DNA of 64,000 nucleotides from Nostoc sp. KVJ3 (GTDB lineage: Bacteria > Cyanobacteriota > Cyanobacteriia > Cyanobacteriales > Nostocaceae), in contig NZ_WWFG01000011.1 in NCBI RefSeq assembly GCF_026127265.1, forward strand, positions 1-64,000. The letters are read 5' to 3'. Positions 34,927-42,420 of this stretch are shown one piece after another. The notes under the pieces are model-generated. The model did no database searches, had not been told where the DNA came from, and was given only the letters and a program-made list of their open reading frames with translations. The translations under genes and the position numbers were made by a program. Each line of letters starts with the position of its first letter. Within the stretch, counting starts at the first letter, position 1.

Positions 34927-36468
34927 ATGGGATTTGAATTACAACGTCTAACTGCTAGTGGGGTGATTCATGCAGAACGGACTATTTTATGTTCTTTAGG
35001 AGCGAGTGCAGTTATGTGTCTGTCTGCTCCTTTTTTCTTAAATACTGACCGAATAACAACCGGGATGCTACTTGGTGCTGGAACGGTAAGTGCTGGCTTA
35101 TTTGGAGTTTCTGCCCAAATCAGCGAAGGCAAACAGAAAGTATACCGCTCTTTACAAGAAGCTGACTTAAAATCACTTAAGCAGCATTTACAAGGTGAGG
35201 CTGTTTATGATTATGTCACGACTGCGATCGCAGCTAAACGCAGAGTTGCTGATTATGTGAATCGCTTGCCCGTTAGTGAGCGCCCCCGGTGGATTGCTGA
35301 ATATCAGTTGCAAGGTTTGGTAACTCTTCCAGAACCACCAGCACAAAAATCACCCTCACCGAATGGTATTCCCAATCCCGATATTGCTGACATTGATGAA
35401 GAGTCAGTACAGTCGGTGATTAATCCAGGTGCGATGAAAATTCTGCAAGCCCTAGCAGCAAATTATCCTGAGTACATCAGAATTGATGGTGCTTGGATTG
35501 ATGAACTGTGTAATGCGGCATCTAATCAAAATATGACTCTTCGCAGCAATCACCATTTTTACCTGTCTGGTGGTACACAGTCTGGGAAGTCCACGCTGGC
35601 AGGGGTAATTATCAATAAAATTGCTGCAAAATCTCAAACACCAGCAATTGTGATTGGCAGCGATCCAAAAGATGATGTCACCAGATGGCTGTGCAAGTTT
35701 AGCCGTAAGTTTGACGGCATGAAAGAATTAAGAAATTGGCTCATCTTTGCCACAGACCAAATTGACAAACAGAAAGCAAGAGTTGCAAAAGTTGGTGGTG
35801 AATGTCACGGTGTTCCTGAATTATTTCTTGCTCAAGATGAGGTGGACTCTGTATTTGGTGGAGGCAAGGGACTTCCAGGAATGGTTGATGCTGATACTGC
35901 CAAAGATTTGCAGGGTTTTTGGAACTATATCATCAAATTCACTGCTGGGTTAAAGGGTCATGGTTTATTTATGGGCCAGTCCCCACTCTCTGGAGAAACT
36001 GGATTTAGTCGCCCATCTCTGAAAAACGTTTGCTTTATTGCGATGGGGCAGACATCGAGTTATATCCTTGACCATCCCCAGGATTTCGTAAACGTTAAAA
36101 AGGAGATTCTTGAAATCTTGCGACAGGCTTGTGAAATGTTAGATAAAGCCGGAGTTCGATATGCCTTAGTGATTCCCACTCGCTCTAATCCCTTTGTTGC
36201 TCTAATCCCGGAATTTGATATCAAAGGTCTGGAACAAAAACAGGATTCCAAACCGAATGCTGACACTGTTAATAGTTCTAAAAATAATCAGCAATCCTCA
36301 CAGCAGCAGGTTGACTGGTATCAAGAAATTAGAAAATGGGCAACAGAATTAGGGAGAAAACCACATTTTCAGGAAATCAAACAGAAGTGGCACGAATTAA
36401 CGGGGCAAGAGTTAAACGAAAAAGGGGTGACTCTATTACTAGAAAATCTCGGCTACACAGACGATTAA
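34927..36468 (+). CDS. FtsK/TraD-like DNA-transfer ATPase
   Basis: The 513-aa protein has two N-terminal TM helices (about residues 22-62), a linker, and a P-loop domain with Walker A GGTQSGKST (near residue 215) and an extended hydrophobic strand ending in acidic residues (ELFLAQDEVDSVFGGG) as Walker B. The motif GLFMGQSP further on fits the sensor region of the HerA/FtsK superfamily. Family members pump DNA across membranes in conjugation (coupling proteins) or in segregation. A short C-terminal helical domain (WATELGRKPHFQEIKQKW) may contact DNA or substrate. It is preceded by two small membrane proteins and followed by an HNH-like gene, as in cyanobacterial plasmid or ICE modules. Confidence 0.7.
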   Translation: MGFELQRLTASGVIHAERTILCSLGASAVMCLSAPFFLNTDRITTGMLLGAGTVSAGLFGVSAQISEGKQKVYRSLQEADLKSLKQHLQGEAVYDYVTTAIAAKRRVADYVNRLPVSERPRWIAEYQLQGLVTLPEPPAQKSPSPNGIPNPDIADIDEESVQSVINPGAMKILQALAANYPEYIRIDGAWIDELCNAASNQNMTLRSNHHFYLSGGTQSGKSTLAGVIINKIAAKSQTPAIVIGSDPKDDVTRWLCKFSRKFDGMKELRNWLIFATDQIDKQKARVAKVGGECHGVPELFLAQDEVDSVFGGGKGLPGMVDADTAKDLQGFWNYIIKFTAGLKGHGLFMGQSPLSGETGFSRPSLKNVCFIAMGQTSSYILDHPQDFVNVKKEILEILRQACEMLDKAGVRYALVIPTRSNPFVALIPEFDIKGLEQKQDSKPNADTVNSSKNNQQSSQQQVDWYQEIRKWATELGRKPHFQEIKQKWHELTGQELNEKGVTLLLENLGYTDD

Positions 36469-36782
36469 ACTGGAATGCTCGGTATGGTAATCCCAAACAG
36501 TACAGAAAACAAGTAGCGATCGCTCACCGAAAAACTCACAATTATTGTGTAGTCTGTCTGACTAAGAAAAGTGAAGAAATCCATCACGCTTACTACGGCA
36601 ACGACATCATTGGTGAATCTACATTTCCTACGTGCTACCGTTGTCATAATGAGATTTGTCATAGTCCAATCAACTGGATAAAAAGCCCTAGTAATCCTGT
36701 TTGGGGTAATCGCAATACTGACGAATTTATTACGAGATTGAGGCTGGGATATCAGCTACTTTATGGAGGTGTTATTTGGTGA
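36336..36782 (+). CDS. HNH-like zinc-binding protein
   Basis: A basic protein whose core reads YCVVCLTKK, IHHAYYG and TCYRCHNEICHS: two CxxC pairs around a double histidine, the pattern of HNH endonucleases or related zinc fingers. The first ATG (36336) lies 133 bp inside the ATPase gene in another frame. A shorter start is possible but would have to be non-ATG. If active it would nick or cut DNA, which fits the neighbouring transfer ATPase. It ends in a GTGA overlap with the next gene. Confidence 0.5.
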   Translation: MGNRIREKTTFSGNQTEVARINGARVKRKRGDSITRKSRLHRRLNWNARYGNPKQYRKQVAIAHRKTHNYCVVCLTKKSEEIHHAYYGNDIIGESTFPTCYRCHNEICHSPINWIKSPSNPVWGNRNTDEFITRLRLGYQLLYGGVIW

Positions 36783-37078
36783 TTAAGCTATTAATAAAGT
36801 ATGCGCCTGACTCCGTTGTGGATGCGGTTAATTCTATAAGCTTGGCAGAATTAGATAACCGAGGATTAATAGTGTGGGCTGAAGTAGGGCCGCTAGAACC
36901 ACATTCAGAAAACTCAGCATTTGATTTAGCTTCTCATTTCACTGAAGTAACCCCTGATAATTTTCTAGAAATTTTCAAAACCATAGCTCAAATCTACACA
37001 AACTACGGCGATTGTTTAGCCTTAAGATACTTAATGGAATTGTCAGCAGAATACTTTGGATTGATCGGAGTTGAATAA
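36779..37078 (+). CDS. Hypothetical protein, 99 aa
   Basis: The GTG start overlaps the previous stop (GTGA). A soluble acidic protein with helices (VDAVNSISLAELDNRGL, FLEIFKTIAQIYTNYGDCLA). No motif recognised. It is a member of the small-gene run behind the ATPase. Confidence 0.5.
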   Translation: MIKLLIKYAPDSVVDAVNSISLAELDNRGLIVWAEVGPLEPHSENSAFDLASHFTEVTPDNFLEIFKTIAQIYTNYGDCLALRYLMELSAEYFGLIGVE

Positions 37079-37079
37079 A

Positions 37080-37382
37080 ATGTATAACGAATACGACAAT
37101 TTGAGTTTTGAAGAACAATTACACCTGACTGAATCCTTTATCAGACAACGACACAATCAGCAGATGTTCTTGCACCGAAATGCCCAACTGTTGCAGCAGG
37201 AATTAAGCTTTGAGGCTGAATTGTTAGAAGATAATCCAGAGTTAGCCCAGACGATTCATTCTTTTAATATACAGGAGATTCAAGCCCAACAGCAAGGATC
37301 ATTTGGTGTTATGCAAGGGGATTCAACCCCTAAAGTGCAAAGTGTCTGGAATAAGTTTTTTCCGGGATTGGGAGGTAATTAA
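37080..37382 (+). CDS. Hypothetical protein, 100 aa, duplicated downstream
   Basis: The ATG at 37080 directly follows the preceding gene. The product is helical and Glu/Gln-rich (LSFEEQLHLTESFIRQRHNQ, NAQLLQQELSFEAELLEDNP) and ends with WNKFFPGLGGN. A second copy lies at 39055-39348, about 2 kb downstream, but with a stop in place of Gln. The function is unknown. The duplication marks an unstable segment. Confidence 0.6.
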   Translation: MYNEYDNLSFEEQLHLTESFIRQRHNQQMFLHRNAQLLQQELSFEAELLEDNPELAQTIHSFNIQEIQAQQQGSFGVMQGDSTPKVQSVWNKFFPGLGGN

Positions 37383-37564
37383 GTATTTCCAGGGCTTTAC
37401 TACTGGTGATATTGTCAAAGCTCATATTCCTACTGGTAAATTTGCCGGAATTTATACAGGCAGAATTGCAATTAAGTTTCGCCCTAGTTTTGTTTTGCAC
37501 ACTTTGGAATAAAACTTTGGTGTTCATCCTAAATATCTGAAAACCATACACAAAGCTGACGACT

Positions 37565-37807
37565 ATGAATACAAATAATGATGTCCTAATGGACAATTAT
37601 AATATCGGAAGAAATTCATCTCCCGCTAAACTCGATAGTTCTATCGGGAGTCCCATTTCCCCATTTAAGATGGATAATTTGCAAGAATTAATAAACACAA
37701 TTCAACCCAACGTTGAAATAACTCAAGAATCTGAAACTAGAATTACTTTGCAGGGTATTTCATTTCAAAATCTGGCACTGATGACCTTGAGTATTTTATT
37801 GGTTTGA
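37565..37807 (+). CDS. Hypothetical protein, 80 aa
   Basis: A short polar protein (MNTNNDVLMDNYNIGRN) with a hydrophobic C-terminal end (ISFQNLALMTLSILLV) that could be a partial TM or packing helix. A 12-bp palindrome (CTCGATAGTTCTATCGGGAG near 37630) lies inside it. Coding status is likely but not certain. Confidence 0.4.
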   Translation: MNTNNDVLMDNYNIGRNSSPAKLDSSIGSPISPFKMDNLQELINTIQPNVEITQESETRITLQGISFQNLALMTLSILLV

Positions 37808-37882
37808 GGTTAATCTCAGCATCTTTTCCTTTTAATAACAAGCTAGAGCGCCGTACTTATCAAAAACCAAAAATGATTACTT

Positions 37883-38137
37883 GTGAAAATTCCTAATCAG
37901 CTTGAATTTAAAGGTAACACGATTGAGGCACACGAGAACCATAAAGGGTTTGAAATAATCGTTACCTATTACCAACCCGATCCCTACGATGTAGGTTCTT
38001 ATATCTACTACATCAGAAATTCTAGTTTGGAGTTAGTAGTCGATAGCTATAAAGACCGATCATACGGGCAAGAGTCACTAGAAAAAGCATTAAATTTTGC
38101 AAGATTCACTATAGAAAATCATTTGATTGAAGATTAA
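37883..38137 (+). CDS. Hypothetical protein, 84 aa
   Basis: GTG start. A small beta-rich protein (EAHENHKGFEIIVTYYQPDP, YIYYIRNSSLELVVDSYKD). No family recognised. It lies between weakly coding neighbours in the plasmid-type block. Confidence 0.45.
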   Translation: MKIPNQLEFKGNTIEAHENHKGFEIIVTYYQPDPYDVGSYIYYIRNSSLELVVDSYKDRSYGQESLEKALNFARFTIENHLIED

Positions 38138-38195
38138 TTATAGCTTTTGAGTAAGATATGGAATTTGACTATAGAGCAATAGGAGATAAAGACAA

Positions 38196-38381
38196 ATGGG
38201 AGTTAAAGTGACTTACTCAGTTTATATAGAATCTAACTCTGGCACAAAAGCGGATGTGTTAACCAATTTACCTGATAGAACTGAAGCGTTAGAATCTGCC
38301 TTAAAACTGAATCATATTGTCAATGACGCAGGATACAGAGGTAAGGCTTGTAAAGTTGTTGAGCATGATGGGGAAAAATGA
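38196..38381 (+). CDS. Small hypothetical protein, 61 aa
   Basis: The ATG has GGAG about 12 bp upstream. A beta-alpha-beta pattern (VTYSVYIESNSGT, EALESALKLNHIVND, GKACKVVEHDGE) suggests a small ferredoxin-like fold. It is the last gene on the plus strand before the convergent minus-strand gene. Confidence 0.5.
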   Translation: MGVKVTYSVYIESNSGTKADVLTNLPDRTEALESALKLNHIVNDAGYRGKACKVVEHDGEK

Positions 38382-38452
38382 TGCTGGAATAATCAAAACT
38401 GAGAATTTACATCAAGAGAAAAATATTCAGATGAGGGTTTCATCGGAAAATT

Positions 38453-38707
38453 TCAAGCTGTTTTGATAATAACCCATTTTGACTTTTTGATATTCTTTAG
38501 ATATTTGTCAGCGTATTGAAAAGCTGCTGACTTATCGTATTTAGCTATACTAAGTGCTTGCAACAGTACTTCTAAAGGAATTGCCACCTGTGTGAGCTTT
38601 TCAGCTAATATTACTGACTCTTCTTCTGTTGCTGCTACTGTCGCTTCTAATGGTTCAAATTTTATTTGCTTATTTATACGGTTATCTAACATTGTAGTAT
38701 CAGTCAT
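38453..38707 (-). CDS. Hypothetical protein, 84 aa
   Basis: A soluble helical protein with an acidic middle (VAATEEESVILAEKL) and a basic end (KYLKNIKKSKWVIIK). It starts at an ATG and is transcribed opposite to the preceding genes. No family recognised. Confidence 0.45.
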   Translation of the reverse strand: MTDTTMLDNRINKQIKFEPLEATVAATEEESVILAEKLTQVAIPLEVLLQALSIAKYDKSAAFQYADKYLKNIKKSKWVIIKTA

Positions 38708-39054
38708 AAATGCACCTTCAAAACTTGTATAATGCAGTTTTACTGAAAGGCAGCAGGAATGAATCCGTGTTTATGCGGGACTTATTAATCAGCTAACTTC
38801 ATGAATCCGCACAATTGCTGTAGCGAGCGCATCTTGATTAAAAATTTCGTTCGCCATCTTTTTCCAAGATGAAAATTAATTCAAACACTCGCATATTTTC
38901 TCCCGTCAAAACTTTATCTATTAACCGCAGTTCATTATAGTTTTCTGCCACGTCTCATTGGTTTTCTAGCTGCTGGTTTACCATACTACTTTGCGAGGGA
39001 GCAAAAAGGGCTAAGACGCAAATAGAAGGCAGGTGAATAGCCCAATGGCACGCT
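38708..39054. other. Gene-free stretch with possible coding relics
   Basis: No intact gene. On the plus strand a roughly 50-codon open frame (about 38880-39024) ends GLPYYFAREQKGLRRK and a stop, which looks like the C-terminus of a lost protein. On the minus strand a 22-codon ORF (MANEIFNQDALATAIVRIHE; ATG near 38855) may be another relic. Neither is recognised. Confidence 0.35.
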
Positions 39055-39348
39055 TGTAAAGCTCTAAGTTATGCAGAATAATTACACCTAACTGAATCCC
39101 TGATCAGACAGCGACACAATCAGCAGATGTTCTTGCGCCGAAATGCCCAACTGTTGCAGCAGGAGTTAAGCTTTGAGGCTGAGTTGTTAGAAGACAATCC
39201 AGAGTTAGCCCAAACTATTCACGCTCTCAATATGCGGGAGATTCAGAGTAATCAGCCAGGGCCACAGAATGTTTTATGCTTAGAAGACTCAGCGTCAAAG
39301 GAGCAAAGTGTTTGGAGTTATTTTTTACCCGGACTGGGTGGGAGATAA
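39055..39348 (+). pseudogene. Nonsense-mutated copy of the 37080 gene
   Basis: Nearly identical to 37103-37382: LHLTESLIRQRHNQQMFLRR and LLQQELSFEAELLEDNPELA match the intact gene. A TAA at 39079-39081 replaces the CAA (Gln) of the intact copy, and the original start region is lost. Translation could restart at the internal ATG 39127 and give 73 residues ending FLPGLGG. It is best read as a decaying duplicate. Confidence 0.7.
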
Positions 39349-39390
39349 ATAATTAATGGGCTAAATCTATTTCTTTTGATATTGCTACAT

Positions 39391-39430
39391 AGCTGTTTTG
39401 AGTAATTGGGTAACAATAAAAGAGGATTAA
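39391..39430 (+). repeat. Dispersed 40-bp repeat, copy 1
   Basis: The block AGCTGTTTTGAGTAATTGGG followed by TAACAATAAAAGAGGATTAA recurs with few changes at 61624-61661. Both copies precede decayed sequence. It may be the end of an unrecognised mobile element. Confidence 0.45.
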
Positions 39431-39511
39431 AGTTATGTCAGACTTATCAGAGACAAAGCTCGGACTCATGACAAAATGATTGAAAACGTTCGCTGGTTGC
39501 CAGATGTCCTT

Positions 39512-39635
39512 CCCGGATTTCTCACCAATGCTCAAAGCCTGTGCTTGTGCAGGGGAGCAGGGGAGCGTTATTGTACAAGTTCTTTCCCCTCTGCCCCTCT
39601 GTCCCTCTGCATTTCAAACTTGTGAGAAATGCGGG
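39512..39635. mobile_element. MITE-like element, copy 1
   Basis: A 124-bp non-coding element with terminal inverted repeats CCCGGATTTCTCAC and GTGAGAAATGCGGG (one mismatch) around a purine/pyrimidine-rich core (AGGGGAGCAGGGGAG; CCCCTCTGCCCCTCTG). A second, inverted copy is at 53432-53552. Confidence 0.7.
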
Positions 39636-39700
39636 ACTTGAGGTGATTGATTTGAGTCTGGAACAGCCCAATTGAAAATATTTGATAGCAACTTGCACCC

Positions 39701-40048
39701 TTACAAACCGGAATCGAGTTCAAAAGCTCCCATTGCTCCCAGGCGAATTGTCAGAAGTTCAACGTCTGTTATGGCTTTGTGCGGCCCCTGGCGAATGTTG
39801 CCAGGGGTAAACCAAAATGTTCCCGTAGATAATGTTGTTCCCCCAGTTTCAACTACCCCAGAAAGTATATAAACATACTCATCACAAAAATGGATGTGAA
39901 CTGGAATTATAGTGCCAGCACTCATTTTCAAACGATGGATTGACCCATCTGGAACAGGCTCCGCTAATGGTAAAAACTGAGTTCCTGGAAATTGAGGCAA
40001 ATCAACCCACGGCTGCTCAATTGTGTTGATAAATATTTGTTCAGGCAT
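39701..40048 (-). CDS. Cupin-domain protein
   Basis: The 115-aa single-domain cupin has the first metal-binding motif as IPVHIHFCDEYVYILSG (H-x-H...E) and a second motif with GTFWFTPGNIRQGPHKA. Cupins of this size act as small dioxygenase, isomerase or sensor proteins. The substrate is not predictable. It is divergent from a TetR regulator with a palindromic operator between them, so it is probably the regulator's target, perhaps in detoxification with the alpha/beta-hydrolase stub beyond. Confidence 0.75.
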   Translation of the reverse strand: MPEQIFINTIEQPWVDLPQFPGTQFLPLAEPVPDGSIHRLKMSAGTIIPVHIHFCDEYVYILSGVVETGGTTLSTGTFWFTPGNIRQGPHKAITDVELLTIRLGAMGAFELDSGL

Positions 40049-40076
40049 AAGATATATCCATAAATGCGATGATTGA

Positions 40077-40099
40077 GAGTGAATGAATAATATTCACTC
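40077..40099. promoter_or_regulatory. TetR-type operator palindrome
   Basis: GAGTGAAT, a 7-bp spacer and ATTCACTC form a perfect 8-bp inverted repeat in the 78-bp region between the divergent cupin and TetR genes, the size and position expected for a TetR/AcrR binding site controlling both. Confidence 0.7.
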
Positions 40100-40126
40100 G
40101 TTTCAGATTACCACAACCGTTGCTTT

Positions 40127-40744
40127 ATGGGAAAAACAACTAAACCTACACAACCTCGATATGATGTTTTTGGGCGATACACGGCTTTGTTGGATGCAGG
40201 GGAGACATTGCTCTGCCAGAGCTATGAGCAAGCTCAACCTCAACTTATTGCTGATAATGCAGGTGTATCGGTTGGATTGTTTTATCGGCATTTCAAAAGC
40301 AAGCAAGAATTGCTTACTGCCATCATAGTCAGGCATTTAAACAAGTTACATCTTCAAATTGCTCAAGCTCATAAACCCTGTTCTGATCCAAAAGAGGCAA
40401 TACAGATGGTTGTTTTACTCACATTGCGCTATTTTCATCAGCATCAAGGACTAATCAAGCTATTCTTCATGCAAATCGGTTATGGTGACATGAAAGCAAC
40501 CGAACAACTTCAGTCAGCGCGACAAAACTATCGCAATATTTTATTGACCATTATTGAGGATGGTATTGCTCAACGGATATTTCTTAATCCACCTGCGCTC
40601 AATGTTCAAATTGCTATTAACAGCATTATTGGCACGATTAATTGGACTCTTTACGATCTACTTGTTGTACAGAACCAAAACCTAGAACCTGAAATCTTAG
40701 CCACACAGATATCCTCACACTTACTACAAAGCCTGACACGGTAG
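40127..40744 (+). CDS. TetR/AcrR-family transcriptional regulator
   Basis: The 205-aa protein has the usual TetR N-terminal helix-turn-helix (LIADNAGVSVGLFYRHFKSK followed by QELLTAI) and a helical ligand-binding C-terminal domain. It likely represses itself and the divergent cupin gene through the palindrome at 40077-40099. The gene it once accompanied downstream, an alpha/beta-hydrolase, is reduced to a stub. The inducer is unknown. Confidence 0.85.
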   Translation: MGKTTKPTQPRYDVFGRYTALLDAGETLLCQSYEQAQPQLIADNAGVSVGLFYRHFKSKQELLTAIIVRHLNKLHLQIAQAHKPCSDPKEAIQMVVLLTLRYFHQHQGLIKLFFMQIGYGDMKATEQLQSARQNYRNILLTIIEDGIAQRIFLNPPALNVQIAINSIIGTINWTLYDLLVVQNQNLEPEILATQISSHLLQSLTR

Positions 40745-40808
40745 TTCCCAACATAAGGGTAAAAGTCTGATATATATTTGAAGTCATTTGATTTTATATA
40801 TCCCGAAA

Positions 40809-40958
40809 ATGCGAGCGAAAATACGAGATACAGAGATTTTCTTTGATGTGGAAGGTTCTGCACTATTGGTGGATGGCGCGAGCATCTGCTCTAAACCTGT
40901 TGCCTTTCTAATTCGCGGGGGCCCTGGTGCGGATCATACTTCTATGAACTACCTCTAG
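40809..40958 (+). pseudogene. Truncated alpha/beta-hydrolase (prolyl iminopeptidase-like)
   Basis: The 49-codon ORF reads like the N-terminus of a proline-iminopeptidase-type hydrolase: IRDTEIFFDVEG, then VAFLIRGGPGADHTS, equivalent to the oxyanion motif HGGPG with His changed to Arg. It then ends at the edge of the TnpB remnant; no continuation is found on the far side. The gene was evidently interrupted by an IS200/IS605-type insertion and the rest deleted. Confidence 0.7.
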
Positions 40959-40980
40959 CTGGCAACGCCATCGCTAGAGG
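40952..40980 (-). ncRNA. Hairpin at the TnpB 3' end, possible omega-RNA scaffold
   Basis: CCTCTAGC and GCTAGAGG pair over 8 bp, with an inner TGGC/GCCA stem, overlapping the last codons of the TnpB remnant. In IS200/IS605 elements the guide RNA scaffold overlaps the tnpB 3' end, and the guide is taken from the flanking DNA, here the hydrolase stub. The RNA role is inferred from position only. Confidence 0.35.
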
Positions 40981-41341
40981 TTTCTACATCCTCTAACCTG
41001 TTTTTAGCGAAATTACTTTGAGATTTTTGTCGCTTCTTCGCCCCTAGTTGCCGCATACTTCCAGCTTGTTTGCGCTTGCCGGTGGATGTGGTAGAGCTAG
41101 GCGACTCTGCGACTACGAGGCCAGTTCCTGACCCCGGCAGATTCCCTTTAGCCCAATAAAGCATAACTTCGGCAGCAGCAATATCTCTATCCTGCAAATA
41201 TCCACAATCACACTCATGCACTCGGATATCGAGTGTCTTTTTGTGTTGGTGTCCACATTTAGGGCAGGTTTGAGAAGGCTTTACTTGTCGCGTTGGAACC
41301 TCAATAAATACACCACCAATCTGTTCTACTTTGTATTTAAT
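40955..41341 (-). pseudogene. TnpB (IS200/IS605 OrfB) C-terminal remnant
   Basis: The frame reads IKYKVEQIGGVFIEVPTRQV, then SQTCPKCGHQHKKTL, then VHECDCGYLQDRDIAAAEVM. This is the zinc-ribbon and the final RuvC motif (D of RDIAAAE) of TnpB, the RNA-guided nuclease related to Cas12. About 250 N-terminal residues, including the other RuvC motifs, and any tnpA gene are absent. The tail (KRKQAGSMRQLGAKKRQK) is basic. It is a dead fragment, but its 3' end and hairpin are preserved. Confidence 0.85.
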
Positions 41342-41416
41342 GGTGCTGCTGTTAATTTGGAATAAATTTTGATCGCTATGCGGGTGCTGTTGTCCAACAT
41401 CCTTTTAGGATGGTTG

Positions 41417-41500
41417 CACCGTGTCAAAGGCACGGTGGAGGCTTGCTGTATCCAGCAAGCCTCGGCAACATACGCACCATCGCCTATGGTGGGGCGTAGC
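41417..41500. repeat. Cluster of dispersed palindromes
   Basis: Three hairpins in succession: CACCGTG/CACGGTG (41417-41437), an 11-bp stem with a TATC loop (41438-41463), and a CACCATCGCCTATGGTG type unit around 41475-41490. The 22-bp segment 41479-41500 occurs again, inverted, at 45142-45163 inside the response-regulator gene. Here the cluster also supplies the last codons of the phosphatase gene. Confidence 0.7.
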
Positions 41501-42257
41501 CCATTGCCCTCCAACCATTAGGAAATGGCAAAATATTAAAATAAATCAATCCTTCAAGAATACCCGCAGCACCAGGGTAGTGAGCTAAAAAGTGCCAAGG
41601 GTAATATGTCTTGTAATACCACCACAGAAGTTCCGTTTGGGCATTAGCAACGATAATCCCAGCTGATGGCTGTTGAAATAAACTGATGTCATTTCCAGAA
41701 CCTCCACAGATAACGGTTGCATCTAATTGCGCTTGCAGCAATTCTTGCAGATATGCAGTTGCTTTACCTTTGTTACTGTTCTTGGGTATGATATCAACGT
41801 CCCGGCCATTGCTGAAAATTACTTCAGACGGCAATCCAGTAAAAGTTAACAAATCCTGCAAATCATGGATAACCTCAAGCGGCGCATCCATATCTAGGCA
41901 AAAGCTTAATTTATAGGGAGTTTGTTCGCTGTCGGATTGAGGTATCAGTGCTGGAAAGTAACTAGCAATTGTCCAAACTGCATCCCAATCCCAATCTTTT
42001 GAGATTTGATTTGCCCAATCTTTTTCTAAAAGCACACCCTGTTGATAAATTTCAGTACCTACACTAGCGATTAAATAATCGGGTTTCAAAAGCCGTTCTT
42101 GTGCTATCACTCGACGACTAGAAGCATAAGAGCGACCAGTAACATAGACTAAGTAAATCTGATTGCGTATAGCTTCTAGCCTTTGGTTTAAAGCAGCAAT
42201 AGCTCGATTGTTACCAACCAAGGTATTATCTAATTCAATCACCAAAAGCAGTTTCAT
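41484..42257 (-). CDS. Sucrose-6-phosphate phosphatase-like HAD protein, active-site substitutions
   Basis: The 257-aa protein is homologous over its length to cyanobacterial sucrose-phosphatases: VTGRSYASSRRVI, IASVGTEIYQQG, RDVDIIPKNSNKGKATAYL and AGIIVANAQTELLWW. However, HAD motif I reads VIELDNTLVG, with Glu in place of the nucleophilic first Asp of DLDNT. Motif IV reads ICGGSGNDISLF, with Gly replacing an Asp that ligates Mg in CGDSGND. Both changes should cripple phosphatase activity, so it may be a regulatory pseudoenzyme, a decaying copy, or act in complex with the adjacent synthase. The C-terminus (NGWRAMGYAPP) comes from a dispersed repeat. It is co-oriented with the glycosyltransferase gene upstream (163 bp). 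Confidence 0.8.
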   Translation of the reverse strand: MKLLLVIELDNTLVGNNRAIAALNQRLEAIRNQIYLVYVTGRSYASSRRVIAQERLLKPDYLIASVGTEIYQQGVLLEKDWANQISKDWDWDAVWTIASYFPALIPQSDSEQTPYKLSFCLDMDAPLEVIHDLQDLLTFTGLPSEVIFSNGRDVDIIPKNSNKGKATAYLQELLQAQLDATVICGGSGNDISLFQQPSAGIIVANAQTELLWWYYKTYYPWHFLAHYPGAAGILEGLIYFNILPFPNGWRAMGYAPP

Positions 42258-42420
42258 ATTTGCTTATTCTCACTAAAACAGTACAGTATTGATAAACCTC
42301 TTTCCCCTTGCTCCCGTTCGGCTCCTTTCGACTCTGCTCAAGGCAAGTTGCTCATGGCAAGCCTTCTCTCAGTAACAACTGCGGTATTAATGATAAGTCT
42401 TTAACCGGACACGATATTAT

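Noticed and set aside
41417..41500. CRISPR-like array
   Set aside because: The hairpins differ from one another and have no regular spacers; they are dispersed palindromes. No CRISPR array was seen anywhere in the window.
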